A stretch of DNA of 64,000 bases from G963678255 sp963678255 (GCA_963678255.2 CAXXTW010000002.1:1240001-1304000), one strand, 5' to 3'. Shown: positions 17,531 through 26,888, counted from the stretch's first letter. Made by a program: numbers and translations. Notes: generated by a model from the letters alone, not told the origin.

Positions 17531-17806
17531 TTACACCATAAATACTATTTCTTTAATTTCAATTCTTGTTGATTCAATCAATCTTTTTTTTATCTCACTT
17601 TTTTTTATTACAAATTCTTGAAGCCAAGCATGATTAATAACTTTTACAAATAGTACCTGTTTATCATACTTAATAATAGAAGAACGCTCTGCCATGATTC
17701 TACCAACGGTTTGATTCCATGACAGAGCAATAATTACAATATCTTTAAATTTGTCACCGGCTAAACTAAACAATAAAGATTGAAGGCTTTTACCTAATTT
17801 ATACAT
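17531..17806 (-). CDS. DUF721 (DciA-like) protein
   Basis: This small protein of 91 residues has the DUF721 pattern: a W-N-Q-T-VG motif, a basic and hydrophobic middle (VLFVKVINHAWLQEF) and a final helix that would pack on it. DciA-type members load or partner the replicative helicase in bacteria without DnaC, and a similar role here is inference. The start overlaps the stop of the upstream membrane-protein gene by one base. Confidence 0.7.
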   Translation of the reverse strand: MYKLGKSLQSLLFSLAGDKFKDIVIIALSWNQTVGRIMAERSSIIKYDKQVLFVKVINHAWLQEFVIKKSEIKKRLIESTRIEIKEIVFMV

Positions 17807-18426
17807 TATTGTTTTTTTCTAAGATTTAAACCTGTTCCAAATAAAGAAGCTCCTGTCCATCCTAAAACAGCAGTAAATATTGTCATATAGTATATTAAGC
17901 CTAATGAACCATAAGAACTATCTTTACTCATTATGCTTAATCCAGGTAACGCAGATAAAATTAGTAATAAGATATAACCAATTAATCTATAATATACGGC
18001 TTTATGAACATTTCTGTTTATAAATCTTATTATAAAAAAAGCTGCGACCATTACTATTAAGGTTATAGTTGTTATGATTGAATATGGGATTAATGAAGAA
18101 ATTGTGTTACCTCCTGATGAGAATAACGATATTAGCATTCCTGGTCTAAAACTCTCAAAAAAATACACTGGAGAGATTACTCCTAAAAAAAGAATAACTC
18201 CACCAAGTAATAGATATATCGAAGGGTTTTTCTTTCTAATTTCAAATGATCTTCTTTTATGAGTCACTTGATACATTAAAAATACACCCAGTAAGAGAGT
18301 TATAACCACTCCATACATAACGATAGCGATAACGGGTTTATCATTTCCTAATCCTATCGTTGCAAAGACTCCGATAAACAACATCCAACCAATGACTTTT
18401 GAAATTGCTCCAAGGATATTTTTCAT
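17806..18426 (-). CDS. Multi-pass membrane protein of unknown function
   Basis: I do not recognise this family. The 206 residues contain about six hydrophobic segments (around 8-28, 33-52, 72-92, 113-137, 146-163 and 175-197). Between the second and third is a basic loop THKRRSFEIRKKN, probably cytoplasmic. I see no catalytic motif. A good AGGAGG lies just before the ATG. It lies between rplI and the DUF721 gene and is probably co-transcribed with both. Confidence 0.75.
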   Translation of the reverse strand: MKNILGAISKVIGWMLFIGVFATIGLGNDKPVIAIVMYGVVITLLLGVFLMYQVTHKRRSFEIRKKNPSIYLLLGGVILFLGVISPVYFFESFRPGMLISLFSSGGNTISSLIPYSIITTITLIVMVAAFFIIRFINRNVHKAVYYRLIGYILLLILSALPGLSIMSKDSSYGSLGLIYYMTIFTAVLGWTGASLFGTGLNLRKKQ

Positions 18427-18477
18427 ACAAACCTCCTTTTTCTTTCAAAAAATAGAAAGTACGGTTCTTACCTTACT

Positions 18478-18921
18478 TTATTCATTTTCTACTGTAACTT
18501 TTAAAACAGCTTTAATATCATTTAAAAATAAAACATCAACTTCAAAATTTCCAACTGTTTTAATTGGTTTTTCAAGTTTAATGTTATTTTTATGGATACT
18601 AATTTGATTTTCATTTAAATAATTCATAAGATCAACGTCTGAAACAGATCCAAATAAATGTCCAGTATCTTCAGATCTACGAACAAATTTTGCAGTTATT
18701 TGATTAATTTGTTCGGCCATTTGACGATATTTTACCAATATTTGGTCTTGTTTTACTTGAGCTTCTTTTTGTATTAATTCAACTTTTTTTAAGTTACCGG
18801 GTGTTGCTATAATTGCAAAATTCTTTGGTATCAGAAAGTTACGTGCAAAACCATCTTTTACGGTAAGTACTGTGCCTGCTACACCTACTCTATCAACAGT
18901 TTCAGTTAATATTATTTTCAT
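18478..18921 (-). CDS. rplI: 50S ribosomal protein L9
   Basis: The 147-residue protein shows the L9 N-terminal domain (KIILTETVDRVG, VKDGFARNFLIP), the long central helix and the C-terminal RNA-binding domain (GHLFGSVSDVDL, EKPIKTVGNFEVDV). It overlaps the yybS-like gene by 20 bases. The rpsF-ssb-rpsR-yybS-rplI order is the classic one. Confidence 0.97.
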   Translation of the reverse strand: MKIILTETVDRVGVAGTVLTVKDGFARNFLIPKNFAIIATPGNLKKVELIQKEAQVKQDQILVKYRQMAEQINQITAKFVRRSEDTGHLFGSVSDVDLMNYLNENQISIHKNNIKLEKPIKTVGNFEVDVLFLNDIKAVLKVTVENE

Positions 18922-19795
18922 GAGTTTCCTCCTGTAGATTTAATTTTCTAAAATCATACCACATATCGATTAAACCGAATAATGCAGTAAACACTAATAA
19001 ATATGGATTTAATAGTAATGATAAAACAGCTATCACAACTAACAATTTTGATTGAATTAACCAAGTTTTAAAAAGAAACCAAAAAACTGAAAGACCTTGA
19101 ATTAAAAAGAAACCTGAGCATGCAATTAATATATTTAAACCAATCAGCTTATATGGTTTGATTAAAGTTAATATCAATCCAATAGTCAATACATAAACAA
19201 AATAATTCATTGTTCTGTAATGAAACCATTTGTAATGATCTGATTCTTCTCTATTATAAACAGCAATCCCAATCCATGTACAAATGATAACTACTAACAC
19301 AGATAATGAATAGTTATAGTTTATATAAATATCCTTTGAAAGATCAATTATTTCCTTAAAAACATCATACTCTTTTGTTCCAACAGGGTATTTTGTGGAT
19401 AACAATGCTATTGACTGTTTAACTGACAGCTCAAGTCCACTAATAAATTCTTTATGATAAAATAAATATTTAACAGTAGCTGTCAGAGTATTTATTATTG
19501 CTGAAATTGTAACCGCTAACTCTACATTTTGATATCTTCTTAAAATGATTAAAATCAGAATCAAATTAACTCCAATTCCAAAAAATATATTAAGAAATGA
19601 AGGAACAGATATCCAATTAATCAAAATTAGTCCAATTGCTGATAAAAACCATCCTAAAAAAAACAAAAAATTATTCTCATTTCTATTTCTAAGAGTATAT
19701 TTACCTGCAATAGGTATCATATAGAGTAATCCAATAGATGGAAACAACACGCTTATCATTAAGCCTATTAAAACAAAAAAGATCATTCTAGTCAA
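18902..19795 (-). CDS. YybS-like membrane protein (DUF2232)
   Basis: This 297-residue polytopic membrane protein has about eight hydrophobic segments and ends in GLIDMWYDFRKL. That ending resembles the C-terminal signature of the DUF2232/YybS family. Its position between rpsR and rplI is the same as yybS in Bacillus-type gene orders. Its function is unknown in general. It overlaps both neighbours (8 and 20 bases), so translation is coupled. Confidence 0.75.
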   Translation of the reverse strand: MTRMIFFVLIGLMISVLFPSIGLLYMIPIAGKYTLRNRNENNFLFFLGWFLSAIGLILINWISVPSFLNIFFGIGVNLILILIILRRYQNVELAVTISAIINTLTATVKYLFYHKEFISGLELSVKQSIALLSTKYPVGTKEYDVFKEIIDLSKDIYINYNYSLSVLVVIICTWIGIAVYNREESDHYKWFHYRTMNYFVYVLTIGLILTLIKPYKLIGLNILIACSGFFLIQGLSVFWFLFKTWLIQSKLLVVIAVLSLLLNPYLLVFTALFGLIDMWYDFRKLNLQEETHENNIN

Positions 19796-20021
19796 TCACG
19801 TAAGGTAATAAAGCCATTTGACGAGCTTTTTTGACTTCATTAGAAACAAGTCTTTGATGTTTAGCACAAGTACCAGTCAATCGACGTGGTTCAATTTTTC
19901 CTGTTTCAGAGATATAATTCTTTAAAAGGTCTGTATTTTTATAATCTATTTGAATTTCTCTATTTCCGCAAAATCTGCATATTTTCTTCTTAAAACGAGT
20001 TTTTCTTTTGTCGAATGCCAT
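19788..20021 (-). CDS. rpsR: 30S ribosomal protein S18
   Basis: S18 binds S6 on the 30S platform. The 77-residue protein has CRFCGN, a Cys pair that suggests the zinc-binding (C+) form, then IDYKNTDLLKNYISETGKI and PRRLTGTCAKHQR. AGGAGG precedes the ATG. It follows ssb by 16 bases. Confidence 0.97.
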   Translation of the reverse strand: MAFDKRKTRFKKKICRFCGNREIQIDYKNTDLLKNYISETGKIEPRRLTGTCAKHQRLVSNEVKKARQMALLPYVID

Positions 20022-20036
20022 TTTTTTTCCTCCTTG

Positions 20037-20513
20037 TTAGAATGGTACATCTTCTTCAGTATGTACTTTATTGTTTACCGGCTCTTCTGAAAAAGGATGT
20101 TCAACAGGAACATTGTCAAAAGTTGAATTATTCTCTTTTGCATGCCCATATTCAGCTTGGTTATCATCTTTTTCTAAAGGATATATTTTATTAATCATTA
20201 TTTCGGTAAATTTTCTATTTTGACCATTTTGGTCAGTAAAAGATTTTATTGATAAACTTCCTTCTATGATAACGGGACTGCCTTTATGTAATTGATCATT
20301 ACAAGTTTCAGCAGTTTTTCCAAAGGCAACAGCATCAATAAAATTAGCTTGATTTTGAAAATTCCCATATTCGTCTTTTGTCACTCGATCAAAAGCTAAT
20401 GAAAGTTTAGCTATCATCATACTTTGATTCGAATAACGTACTTCTACATCACGTGTTAAGCGACCGCTTAAAATGACATTGTTTAGTCTTGGGAATCGTA
20501 ATATCGAGCTCAT
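20037..20513 (-). CDS. ssb: Single-stranded DNA-binding protein
   Basis: The 158-residue SSB has an OB fold (NNVILSGRLTRDVEVRYS, AFGKTAE, KGSPVIIEGSL) and an acidic, disordered tail ending in EEDVPF, the partner-recruiting tip. It lies between rpsF and rpsR, where ssb is often found. It protects single-stranded DNA in replication and repair. Confidence 0.96.
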   Translation of the reverse strand: MSSILRFPRLNNVILSGRLTRDVEVRYSNQSMMIAKLSLAFDRVTKDEYGNFQNQANFIDAVAFGKTAETCNDQLHKGSPVIIEGSLSIKSFTDQNGQNRKFTEIMINKIYPLEKDDNQAEYGHAKENNSTFDNVPVEHPFSEEPVNNKVHTEEDVPF

Positions 20514-20522
20514 TTTTTCTCC

Positions 20523-20819
20523 TTAAAGAATTTCTTCAAGTTTTAAAATGTTATGTCTGATAATTTTCTCATTTAAACGATAATGACGATCAAGCTCTGT
20601 TACTTTTAAAGTTTCCATATTAAAATAATTAATTTGAAAAAAACCTTCCTTGTGTTTTTCAATTTCGTAAGAAAGATTTTTCTTTCCCCAATTGTCAGTT
20701 TTTATGATTTCCCCACCAAGATCTGTTATCAAATTGATAACTTTCTGTTGCTCTTTCTCTACTTCTTCTAATGATAAAGTAGGAGCAATGATAAACATAG
20801 ATTCGTATTTGGCTTTCAT
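20523..20819 (-). CDS. rpsF: 30S ribosomal protein S6
   Basis: The 98-residue protein carries YESMFIIAPTLSLEEVE, GGEIIKTDNWGKKNLSYEI and DRHYRLNEKIIRH, all typical of S6. Length is normal without the long acidic tail of E. coli. Its start overlaps the pth stop by 4 bases, coupling the two. Confidence 0.97.
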   Translation of the reverse strand: MKAKYESMFIIAPTLSLEEVEKEQQKVINLITDLGGEIIKTDNWGKKNLSYEIEKHKEGFFQINYFNMETLKVTELDRHYRLNEKIIRHNILKLEEIL

Positions 20820-21415
20820 TTATTTTCCTCCTTTGGACTTCGATTCTGAAAGTCTGCCATGCTCTCAGAATAGGATTTCTTATTTTTACTATAATAATTT
20901 AACATTTCACGATAATCACGATGAACAAAGTGATTTATCAATTGATATACAAATTCTAGGGTTTTTTTTAAACCTTCGAGTTCAAACTCCTGAAAATCTG
21001 ATAAAACAAAATTTTTTATATCAATATTATCTGGAGATCCTACACCAATTCTAATCCTTGAAAAATCATTGGTGTTTAACTCTTCAATAATGGATAACAA
21101 TCCATTATGTCCTCCATCTCCACCCTTTTCCCGGATTCTTACTTCGCCAAGAGGAAGATAAATATCATCCACAATTATAATTATATCCTGATTATAAGTA
21201 AAATCAAACTGTTTAACTGCTTGACCACTTAAATTCATATAAGTTTGTGGTTTTACTAATGAATAAGATCTTTTCTTTGCTACCAACGACTTTCTGTCGC
21301 GAATAAATTCTGCTTTGACTTTTTTTGCAATAAAGTCTAGAATTAAAAACCCAATATTGTGACGGTTATTTTCATACTCCGTCCCTGGATTCCCTAATCC
21401 GATAATATACTTCAT
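20816..21415 (-). CDS. pth: Peptidyl-tRNA hydrolase
   Basis: Pth recycles peptidyl-tRNA released by stalled or aborted ribosomes. The 199-residue enzyme has GLGNPGTEYENNRHNIGF with the active-site Asn and His, KPQTYMNLSG, the Asp motif IIIVDDIYLP and GGDGGHNGL. It shares one base with the rplY stop. The rplY-pth pair is common because both follow prs in many genomes. Confidence 0.97.
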   Translation of the reverse strand: MKYIIGLGNPGTEYENNRHNIGFLILDFIAKKVKAEFIRDRKSLVAKKRSYSLVKPQTYMNLSGQAVKQFDFTYNQDIIIIVDDIYLPLGEVRIREKGGDGGHNGLLSIIEELNTNDFSRIRIGVGSPDNIDIKNFVLSDFQEFELEGLKKTLEFVYQLINHFVHRDYREMLNYYSKNKKSYSESMADFQNRSPKEENK

Positions 21416-21993
21416 TAAGCGGTTGTAGTACCTTCATCTGAATTTGTACGTAAAGCATGAACTGTTAAAATGGGTGTATCTAATACTTCAGTGATTTTAG
21501 CATTAACTACTTTAATATCTTTACAATGAATTGTTTCACCAATTTTTACTTCTTCAATGTTTAATTCAATATCTTCAGGGATATTGTGAGGTAAACAATG
21601 AATTTCAATCTGGCGTCTCATAACATCTAAAACACCGCCTTCTTTGAGTGATTTAGGAGTTCCAATAAATTTGATTGGCACTTTAATAGTAATTTCTTTT
21701 TCTTTGTGTAATTCCATAAAATCAATATGTACTATGTCACGACTTACTGGATGAATTTGTTTTTCTTTAACTATCGCGCGAAATTCATCACCATTAATAT
21801 TTAAATTAAAAATAGCAACTTCACCTATTGATTTTTTATAAGCTTTCTTAAAATCATTTGCAGGAACACTAATCATCATACCTGCTTGACCTTCTGCATA
21901 GACTATAGCAGGAATACTTCCTGTCTTACGCATATTTTTTTTATCGGATTTCTTTCCGCTAACTCTTTTTTCTCCAATGAGATTGAGTATCAT
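21415..21993 (-). CDS. rplY: 50S ribosomal protein L25 (Ctc/TL5 type)
   Basis: The 192-residue protein is the long form. It has an N-terminal 5S-rRNA-binding domain (KNMRKTGSIPAIVYAEG, HIDFMELHKEKEI) and a C-terminal TL5 domain (GTPKSLKEGGVLDV, CLPHNIPEDIELNI). It is placed between prs and pth as in many bacteria. AGGAG lies before the ATG. Confidence 0.96.
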   Translation of the reverse strand: MILNLIGEKRVSGKKSDKKNMRKTGSIPAIVYAEGQAGMMISVPANDFKKAYKKSIGEVAIFNLNINGDEFRAIVKEKQIHPVSRDIVHIDFMELHKEKEITIKVPIKFIGTPKSLKEGGVLDVMRRQIEIHCLPHNIPEDIELNIEEVKIGETIHCKDIKVVNAKITEVLDTPILTVHALRTNSDEGTTTA

Positions 21994-22011
21994 TTTTCCT
22001 CCAAGTTGTAA

Positions 22012-22962
22012 TTATCTGAATAAAATACTTAAGGATTCTTCCATATGTATTTTTTTTATTGCAGTAGCCAATAATTCTGCAATTGAAAGTTGTACGATCT
22101 TCTTGTTTTTTCTTTTATCATAATCAAGTGGTATTGTGTTAGTTATAAATAATTTCTCAATTGGAGAGTCCTCAATGTTTTTAATTGCTTTTCCAGAAAG
22201 AACTCCATGAACACAAGCAGCAAATATCTTTTCTGCTTTTAAATCATCCAATTTCTGAGCTATCTTAGTTAAACTACCACCTGTATCAATAATGTCATCA
22301 AACAATATTGCTACTTTTCCTGTTACATCTCCAATGACATTTAAAACCTCTGCATTGTTATCATTACCCGTTCTTCTCTTATCACCGATAGCTAAGGAAC
22401 AATTCAAACGTTTAGCTAAAGCTCTGGCTCGATTCGCTCCACCTGAATCAGGTGATACTACAACTAATTTTTCATCTTCAATACCTAAAGATTTAAAATA
22501 TCTTGAAAATATTGGCATGGAATAAAGATGATCAACAGGTATATTGAAAAAACCCTGGATCTGATCTGCATGTAAATCAACAGTTATTACTCGATTAGCA
22601 CCAGCTACTGTAATAAGGTCTGCAACCAATTTTGCTGTTATTGGAACTCTTGGTTGATCTTTTTTATCAGAACGTGCATAACCATAATATGGTATGACTA
22701 CATTAATTCTTTGAGCTGATGCTCTTTTCAAAGCATCAATCATAATTAATAATTCCATCATATTATCGTTGACAGGATAACAAGTTGATTGGATTACAAA
22801 AGCATCAGCACCTCTGACATTATCATTTATTTTAACAAATGTGTCATCATTGCTAAATTTAAAAACTTCTGCATCTCCAAGAGGAATACCGGCAAAGGTT
22901 GCTACTTCCTTTGCCAGTTCTGGATTTGAATTACCAGTAAATAATTTAAGTTTTGAAAACAT
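22012..22962 (-). CDS. prs: Ribose-phosphate pyrophosphokinase
   Basis: This enzyme makes PRPP for nucleotide, His and Trp synthesis. The 316-residue protein shows TGNSNPELAKEVA, VIPYYGYARSDKKD, the ITVDLHADQIQGFF metal site, VVVSPDSGGANRARAL and the PRPP loop LFDDIIDTGGS. Length is typical. It follows spoVG by 14 bases; the spoVG-prs neighbourhood with ispE upstream recalls Firmicutes gene order. Confidence 0.97.
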   Translation of the reverse strand: MFSKLKLFTGNSNPELAKEVATFAGIPLGDAEVFKFSNDDTFVKINDNVRGADAFVIQSTCYPVNDNMMELLIMIDALKRASAQRINVVIPYYGYARSDKKDQPRVPITAKLVADLITVAGANRVITVDLHADQIQGFFNIPVDHLYSMPIFSRYFKSLGIEDEKLVVVSPDSGGANRARALAKRLNCSLAIGDKRRTGNDNNAEVLNVIGDVTGKVAILFDDIIDTGGSLTKIAQKLDDLKAEKIFAACVHGVLSGKAIKNIEDSPIEKLFITNTIPLDYDKRKNKKIVQLSIAELLATAIKKIHMEESLSILFR

Positions 22963-22975
22963 ATACCTTTAAACC

Positions 22976-23245
22976 CTATTCTTGGGGCTGATCTGCTACA
23001 GTTTCGTTGTATTTTTGCAAAATCAGTTGTTCAATTTGATTTCTGGTATCAGTATTTAAAGGATGTGCAATATCCTTATATTCGCCGGTTTTGCTTTTTT
23101 GACTTGGCATAGCGACAAACAGTCCGTTTTTACCATTGATGATCTTGATGTTCTTGATTATAAAGGCATCATCGATTACGATATTGGCAAAAGCCTTTAA
23201 TTGTTCAGAGTTGCGTGGGAATACTTTTACGTCTGTGATGGTCAT
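22976..23245 (-). CDS. spoVG: SpoVG-type RNA/DNA-binding regulator
   Basis: The 89-residue protein matches SpoVG: ITDVKVFPRN, LKAFANIVIDDAFIIKNIKI, GLFVAMPSQK and YKDIAHPLN. SpoVG proteins bind nucleic acid and act as global regulators in many phyla, not only in spore formers. It overlaps the ispE stop by 4 bases and precedes prs. Confidence 0.95.
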   Translation of the reverse strand: MTITDVKVFPRNSEQLKAFANIVIDDAFIIKNIKIINGKNGLFVAMPSQKSKTGEYKDIAHPLNTDTRNQIEQLILQKYNETVADQPQE

Positions 23246-24078
23246 TCTTTCTGTCTCCTTCTAGTTGATGTTATATAACTCCATAATCCCTTTTTTTTAA
23301 AGTGATTATAGGCTTCTTTACAATTCTCTCTATCATCAAAAAATCCTATAACAGTTGATCCGCTACCGGACATAATTGCCTTTTTAGCTTTGTAATCCTT
23401 CAGTTCTTCAATCATTTCAGAAACTATTGGATACTTAATTCTAATATTCTCCTCTAATTTATTAAAACAATATTTAATTTCTTTTTCTTGGATTAATGCC
23501 TTCCAATTCATATTTGGTTCAGTAATATTTACTAATTCATATGCTTCTTTACTGCTTATTCCAAATCCAGGATTTACAAGAAGTATATTCTCAAAAAATA
23601 GATCTTCTATAGGTTGAATCTGATCTCCTCGACCTACTCCTAAAGCACTTCCTCCAATTAAAAAAAAATTTATGTCACTTCCAAATTTTGAGGCAATTTC
23701 ATGTTTCTCCTCAATACTTAAATTAAGTTCCCACAATACATTCAAAGCTTGAATAGTTACAGCAGCATTACTGCTACCTCCTCCAAGCCCTGCTGATATC
23801 GGGATATTTTTTTTTAAGTCGATCTCAACACCTTTTTTAACACTGTATCTGTCCTTTATAAAGATCGCTATCTTATATATAAGATTCTCGTTATTATTCA
23901 AAGAATCTATATTAGACAAAATTCTTATTTCTTGTTTATTTGTCAAAAAGAATTTTATCTCATCACAAAGATCTATCTCTACAAATATTGTTTTTATCTC
24001 ATGATACCCATTCGTGTATCGTGATAAAATATCAAGAAATAGATTAATTTTTGCGAAAGAGTTTTGACAAAAATCCAT
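23242..24078 (-). CDS. ispE: 4-diphosphocytidyl-2-C-methyl-D-erythritol kinase
   Basis: IspE is the GHMP kinase of the MEP isoprenoid pathway. The 278-residue protein has SFAKINLFLDI with the catalytic Lys, the ATP loop ISAGLGGGSSNAA, INFFLIGGSALG and MSGSGSTVIGFF. I start at the ATG at 24078. The longer frame to 24159 only adds residues translated across the trinucleotide repeat of the upstream gene. The gene overlaps the 3' end of the Wzc-like gene by 35 bases, so its expression is coupled to that gene. Confidence 0.94.
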   Translation of the reverse strand: MDFCQNSFAKINLFLDILSRYTNGYHEIKTIFVEIDLCDEIKFFLTNKQEIRILSNIDSLNNNENLIYKIAIFIKDRYSVKKGVEIDLKKNIPISAGLGGGSSNAAVTIQALNVLWELNLSIEEKHEIASKFGSDINFFLIGGSALGVGRGDQIQPIEDLFFENILLVNPGFGISSKEAYELVNITEPNMNWKALIQEKEIKYCFNKLEENIRIKYPIVSEMIEELKDYKAKKAIMSGSGSTVIGFFDDRENCKEAYNHFKKKGLWSYITSTRRRQKE

Positions 24079-26332
24079 TCTTTTTATTTTTCTTTGATTC
24101 ACCATAATAATAATAATAATAATAGTAGTAGTAACTATATCCACGATAGTATTTCTCATGGACTATTCCGTTCACTATTACTCCTGATATGTGAATATTA
24201 ATGTTTTCAAGCATAGTTTTAGTTCTTTGTACAACTGCTTTTTCAGTATTATTAACTCTAATTACCAATAAAAGCATATCAACTTTTTTAGCCATTATCA
24301 TAGCATCTGTTACAGCTATTATAGGAGGCATGTCAAATAACACATAATCATAACGATTCTTTAATGATGCAACCAACTCATCGGTTTTTGTAGATGCAAT
24401 TAATTCAGATGGATTTGGAGGAATTGCTCCAGATGTCATAACATCTAAATTATCAATTGAAGTTTTCTTAATGGTATCTTCAATATTTAATATATCTTCA
24501 TTTAAAAAATCAGTAGATCCGATATTACGTTCTAATTCGAATATATTATGTACCATCGGACGTCTTAAGTCGAAGTCAACTAAAACAACTTTTGATTTCA
24601 TTTGTGCCAGAGTAATTGCTAAATTTGCTAAAGTAGTAGATTTACCTTCGCTTGCTCCAGAACTTGTTATTACAATTGATAAAGGACCTGGTTTTTTCTT
24701 GGCCATAACATTTGTACGTAGAGTACGATAAGACTCTGCAACCGGCGATTTTGGAGCATAATGAGAAACTAATCTGGAAGAAATTTTAGTAACTTCATCT
24801 TTCATAGTAACTAATTCTTCACCTGTTTTCTCACTTATTTCCTGTCCTTCTTCTGTGTCATTTATATTCATATAAGGAATTGTACCAAAAACTGGAATTC
24901 TGATGAAACGATCAACATCATCCAATGTCCTAATTTTGGTATCCATCGAATTTAATACCATTGCTATACCAATACCAATACCTAAACCAATAACAAATCC
25001 AATTAGAATATTCATTTTCTTTTTTGGTTTTATAGGTAACTGAGGCATAATAGCACGTTCAACAATACGGATATTCCCCATTTTTGCCTGTTCTGCTACT
25101 TTTGCATCCTCATATTTCTCAGCGAGTATTCCATGTAGTTTCTCATCTATTGAATAATTTCTCTGAAGACGGGCTAACTCGAGTTCTGTATCAGGTAATG
25201 TTGACATTCTTCTATTATACTCATCATTAATTGTTTGATAACTCATTAACTTTGCTTGAAATATGTTTAAATCTACCTGAGTTTGAGCAATTTTAGTTGT
25301 TAACGCATTTCTATATGTCAGGACATCTGAAGATCCAGTTCTAATATCTAATGCTTTTTTCAACTCTGCGTTAAGTTTAACTTTAGCATTTTCGAAAGAT
25401 GAATTAAGCTTAATTATTTCCGGGTGATCTTCTGGATAATTATTATTATTTATCAACATGGTAATTCTTGATTTTGTTTTTACTAAATCAGTTCTTAATT
25501 GATCAATATAGGGATTTGATATGGTTAATGAGACATTTGTTAATAATGTGTCTTGTCTAATTAATTCTTTTTCCAAATAAGCTAAATTTTTTGTTGAAAC
25601 TTCTAATTCTGCCTGTGCTTCCTGCATATTTGCATTAGCATCAGCTGATTTTTCTATTAATTTCTTGGTTTCTTCAGTTAACATAAAAGATCCAGAATCA
25701 ATCTTATAATTTCTTAACTCTTCCTCAGAATTCTGTAATCTTCTTGATATAGCGTCTAATTGAGTTTCAAGAAATTCTCGAATATTTGTAAATTCCATTC
25801 GTGCTGTTGTCGTATTTTGTTGAACTAATGCATCTGCTAATGAATTTACAACTATCATTGCTTCTGAAGGACTTGTTGATTCAATAGATATGGATAAAAT
25901 GTCTGTATCACGTTTAGATTCAATTTTTAAATTCTTTACAATAGCTGAGACTGGATCATAATTCTCTTCTTTATCAACATTTTTCATAATTGGAAACAAA
26001 TCATAATCAGGATACTTTTGCATTAATTGAAAGCCTAATGTTGCAACTGGGCGACTTTTGATAATTTCGATAGTATTATTGATTGAAGATTGCGATAATC
26101 CTTGTGAGAAAGACATAAAATCGAGTCCTGCTTTTTTTTCTTCCATAATAACTTTTGCTGAAGCTTGGAATATTTTCGGAGAATTATAAGTATAAATTAT
26201 TGTAGCAATCATTACTATAGAAAAAATACCCAATATCAACCACCGATACTGCATTATAATGCGTATATAATCCATCAAAGATACTTCTTGTTCCTGAAGG
26301 GGACTTTGCTCATTTAAATAATTTTGTTCCAT
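24044..26332 (-). CDS. Wzc-like polysaccharide co-polymerase / BY-type tyrosine kinase
   Basis: This inner-membrane protein of 762 residues regulates polysaccharide chain length and export. It has an N-terminal Wzz domain with a first TM helix (about 28-50), a long periplasmic coiled coil, a GNVR-like segment and a second TM (about 428-450). The cytoplasmic kinase has Walker A SSGASEGKSTT (about 556-566), Walker A' VDFDLRRP and Walker B LFDMPP. It ends in a tyrosine tail with ten consecutive Tyr plus YYRGYSY, the autophosphorylation cluster. The Tyr run is encoded by a trinucleotide repeat that could change length. Confidence 0.93.
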   Translation of the reverse strand: MEQNYLNEQSPLQEQEVSLMDYIRIIMQYRWLILGIFSIVMIATIIYTYNSPKIFQASAKVIMEEKKAGLDFMSFSQGLSQSSINNTIEIIKSRPVATLGFQLMQKYPDYDLFPIMKNVDKEENYDPVSAIVKNLKIESKRDTDILSISIESTSPSEAMIVVNSLADALVQQNTTTARMEFTNIREFLETQLDAISRRLQNSEEELRNYKIDSGSFMLTEETKKLIEKSADANANMQEAQAELEVSTKNLAYLEKELIRQDTLLTNVSLTISNPYIDQLRTDLVKTKSRITMLINNNNYPEDHPEIIKLNSSFENAKVKLNAELKKALDIRTGSSDVLTYRNALTTKIAQTQVDLNIFQAKLMSYQTINDEYNRRMSTLPDTELELARLQRNYSIDEKLHGILAEKYEDAKVAEQAKMGNIRIVERAIMPQLPIKPKKKMNILIGFVIGLGIGIGIAMVLNSMDTKIRTLDDVDRFIRIPVFGTIPYMNINDTEEGQEISEKTGEELVTMKDEVTKISSRLVSHYAPKSPVAESYRTLRTNVMAKKKPGPLSIVITSSGASEGKSTTLANLAITLAQMKSKVVLVDFDLRRPMVHNIFELERNIGSTDFLNEDILNIEDTIKKTSIDNLDVMTSGAIPPNPSELIASTKTDELVASLKNRYDYVLFDMPPIIAVTDAMIMAKKVDMLLLVIRVNNTEKAVVQRTKTMLENINIHISGVIVNGIVHEKYYRGYSYYYYYYYYYYGESKKNKKNGFLSKLFRKN
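24104..24133 (-). repeat. Trinucleotide (TAC)3(TAT)7 microsatellite encoding ten Tyr
   Basis: On the minus strand three TAC codons are followed by seven TAT codons in frame with the kinase tail. Gain or loss of a unit keeps the frame of the kinase. It lies upstream of, and does not disrupt, the chosen ispE start. Confidence 0.9.
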
Positions 26333-26339
26333 AAACCCT

Positions 26340-26828
26340 CTATTTTGATAAATTTTTAACTGTATTATAAACGCTTAAAGTGATTGCTACTTTTGAAAAG
26401 AAGTCAGCTACTTTAGCAAAGGCATAAAATGATGTCCCAGAAACTATTATAGTATCGCCAGGTTTTAATACTGGGATTTCGACATTAGAATCTTCTACCT
26501 CTATATATTTCTTTAAATCTACCCAAAATATTGTCTTCTTTCCTAATTCATCATTTCTGACAATTCTTATCTTTTTAAGCTTTGCATTTTCTGTCGGACC
26601 ACCTGCTAAAGATAAAACTGATAATAAGTCAATGTCATCAGGCACGATATATAAACCTGGTTTCATGACTTGTCCCCAAATATATACATATATTTTTAAC
26701 TGATCTTGCTCATTCATTGTGCCAGAATAACTATAAGCAGAACCTGCAGAAAAACCTCCTGATGAAGCTTGTCCATATAATCCTGATATTATAGCTATCA
26801 AAAAGGCTAAAATTAAAATTCTATTCAC
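26340..26828 (-). CDS. SLBB-domain polysaccharide export protein (short Wza-like)
   Basis: This is a 162-residue secreted protein with a signal sequence (residues 1-19) and one SLBB domain (IYVYIWGQVMKPGLYIV, SLAGGPTENAKLKKI, LKPGDTIIVSG). Full Wza exporters are near 350-380 residues and begin with a Poly_export domain, which is missing here. This protein may therefore be an adaptor of the exporter rather than the channel. It lies 8 bases before the Wzc-like gene, a normal pairing. Confidence 0.85.
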   Translation of the reverse strand: MNRILILAFLIAIISGLYGQASSGGFSAGSAYSYSGTMNEQDQLKIYVYIWGQVMKPGLYIVPDDIDLLSVLSLAGGPTENAKLKKIRIVRNDELGKKTIFWVDLKKYIEVEDSNVEIPVLKPGDTIIVSGTSFYAFAKVADFFSKVAITLSVYNTVKNLSK

Positions 26829-26855
26829 ATTTCCTCCCTAATGCAGTTCAATACA

Positions 26856-26883
26856 ATCATTATTTTCTCTTTATTTTAGTCAA
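26856..26883 (-). promoter_or_regulatory. Possible internal promoter before the SLBB/Wzc genes
   Basis: Minus-strand TTGACT (plus 26878-26883) is followed after 16 bases by AATGAT (plus 26856-26861). It occupies the 61-base gap between the lipoprotein gene and the SLBB gene, one of the largest gaps in this array. The -10 is weak. Confidence 0.3.
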
Positions 26884-26888
26884 GCAAT

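Noticed and set aside
24079..24159. 27-residue N-terminal extension of IspE (poly-Ile)
   Set aside because: It is the out-of-frame translation of the Tyr-codon repeat; IspE proteins begin near the conserved AKINLFLDI segment.
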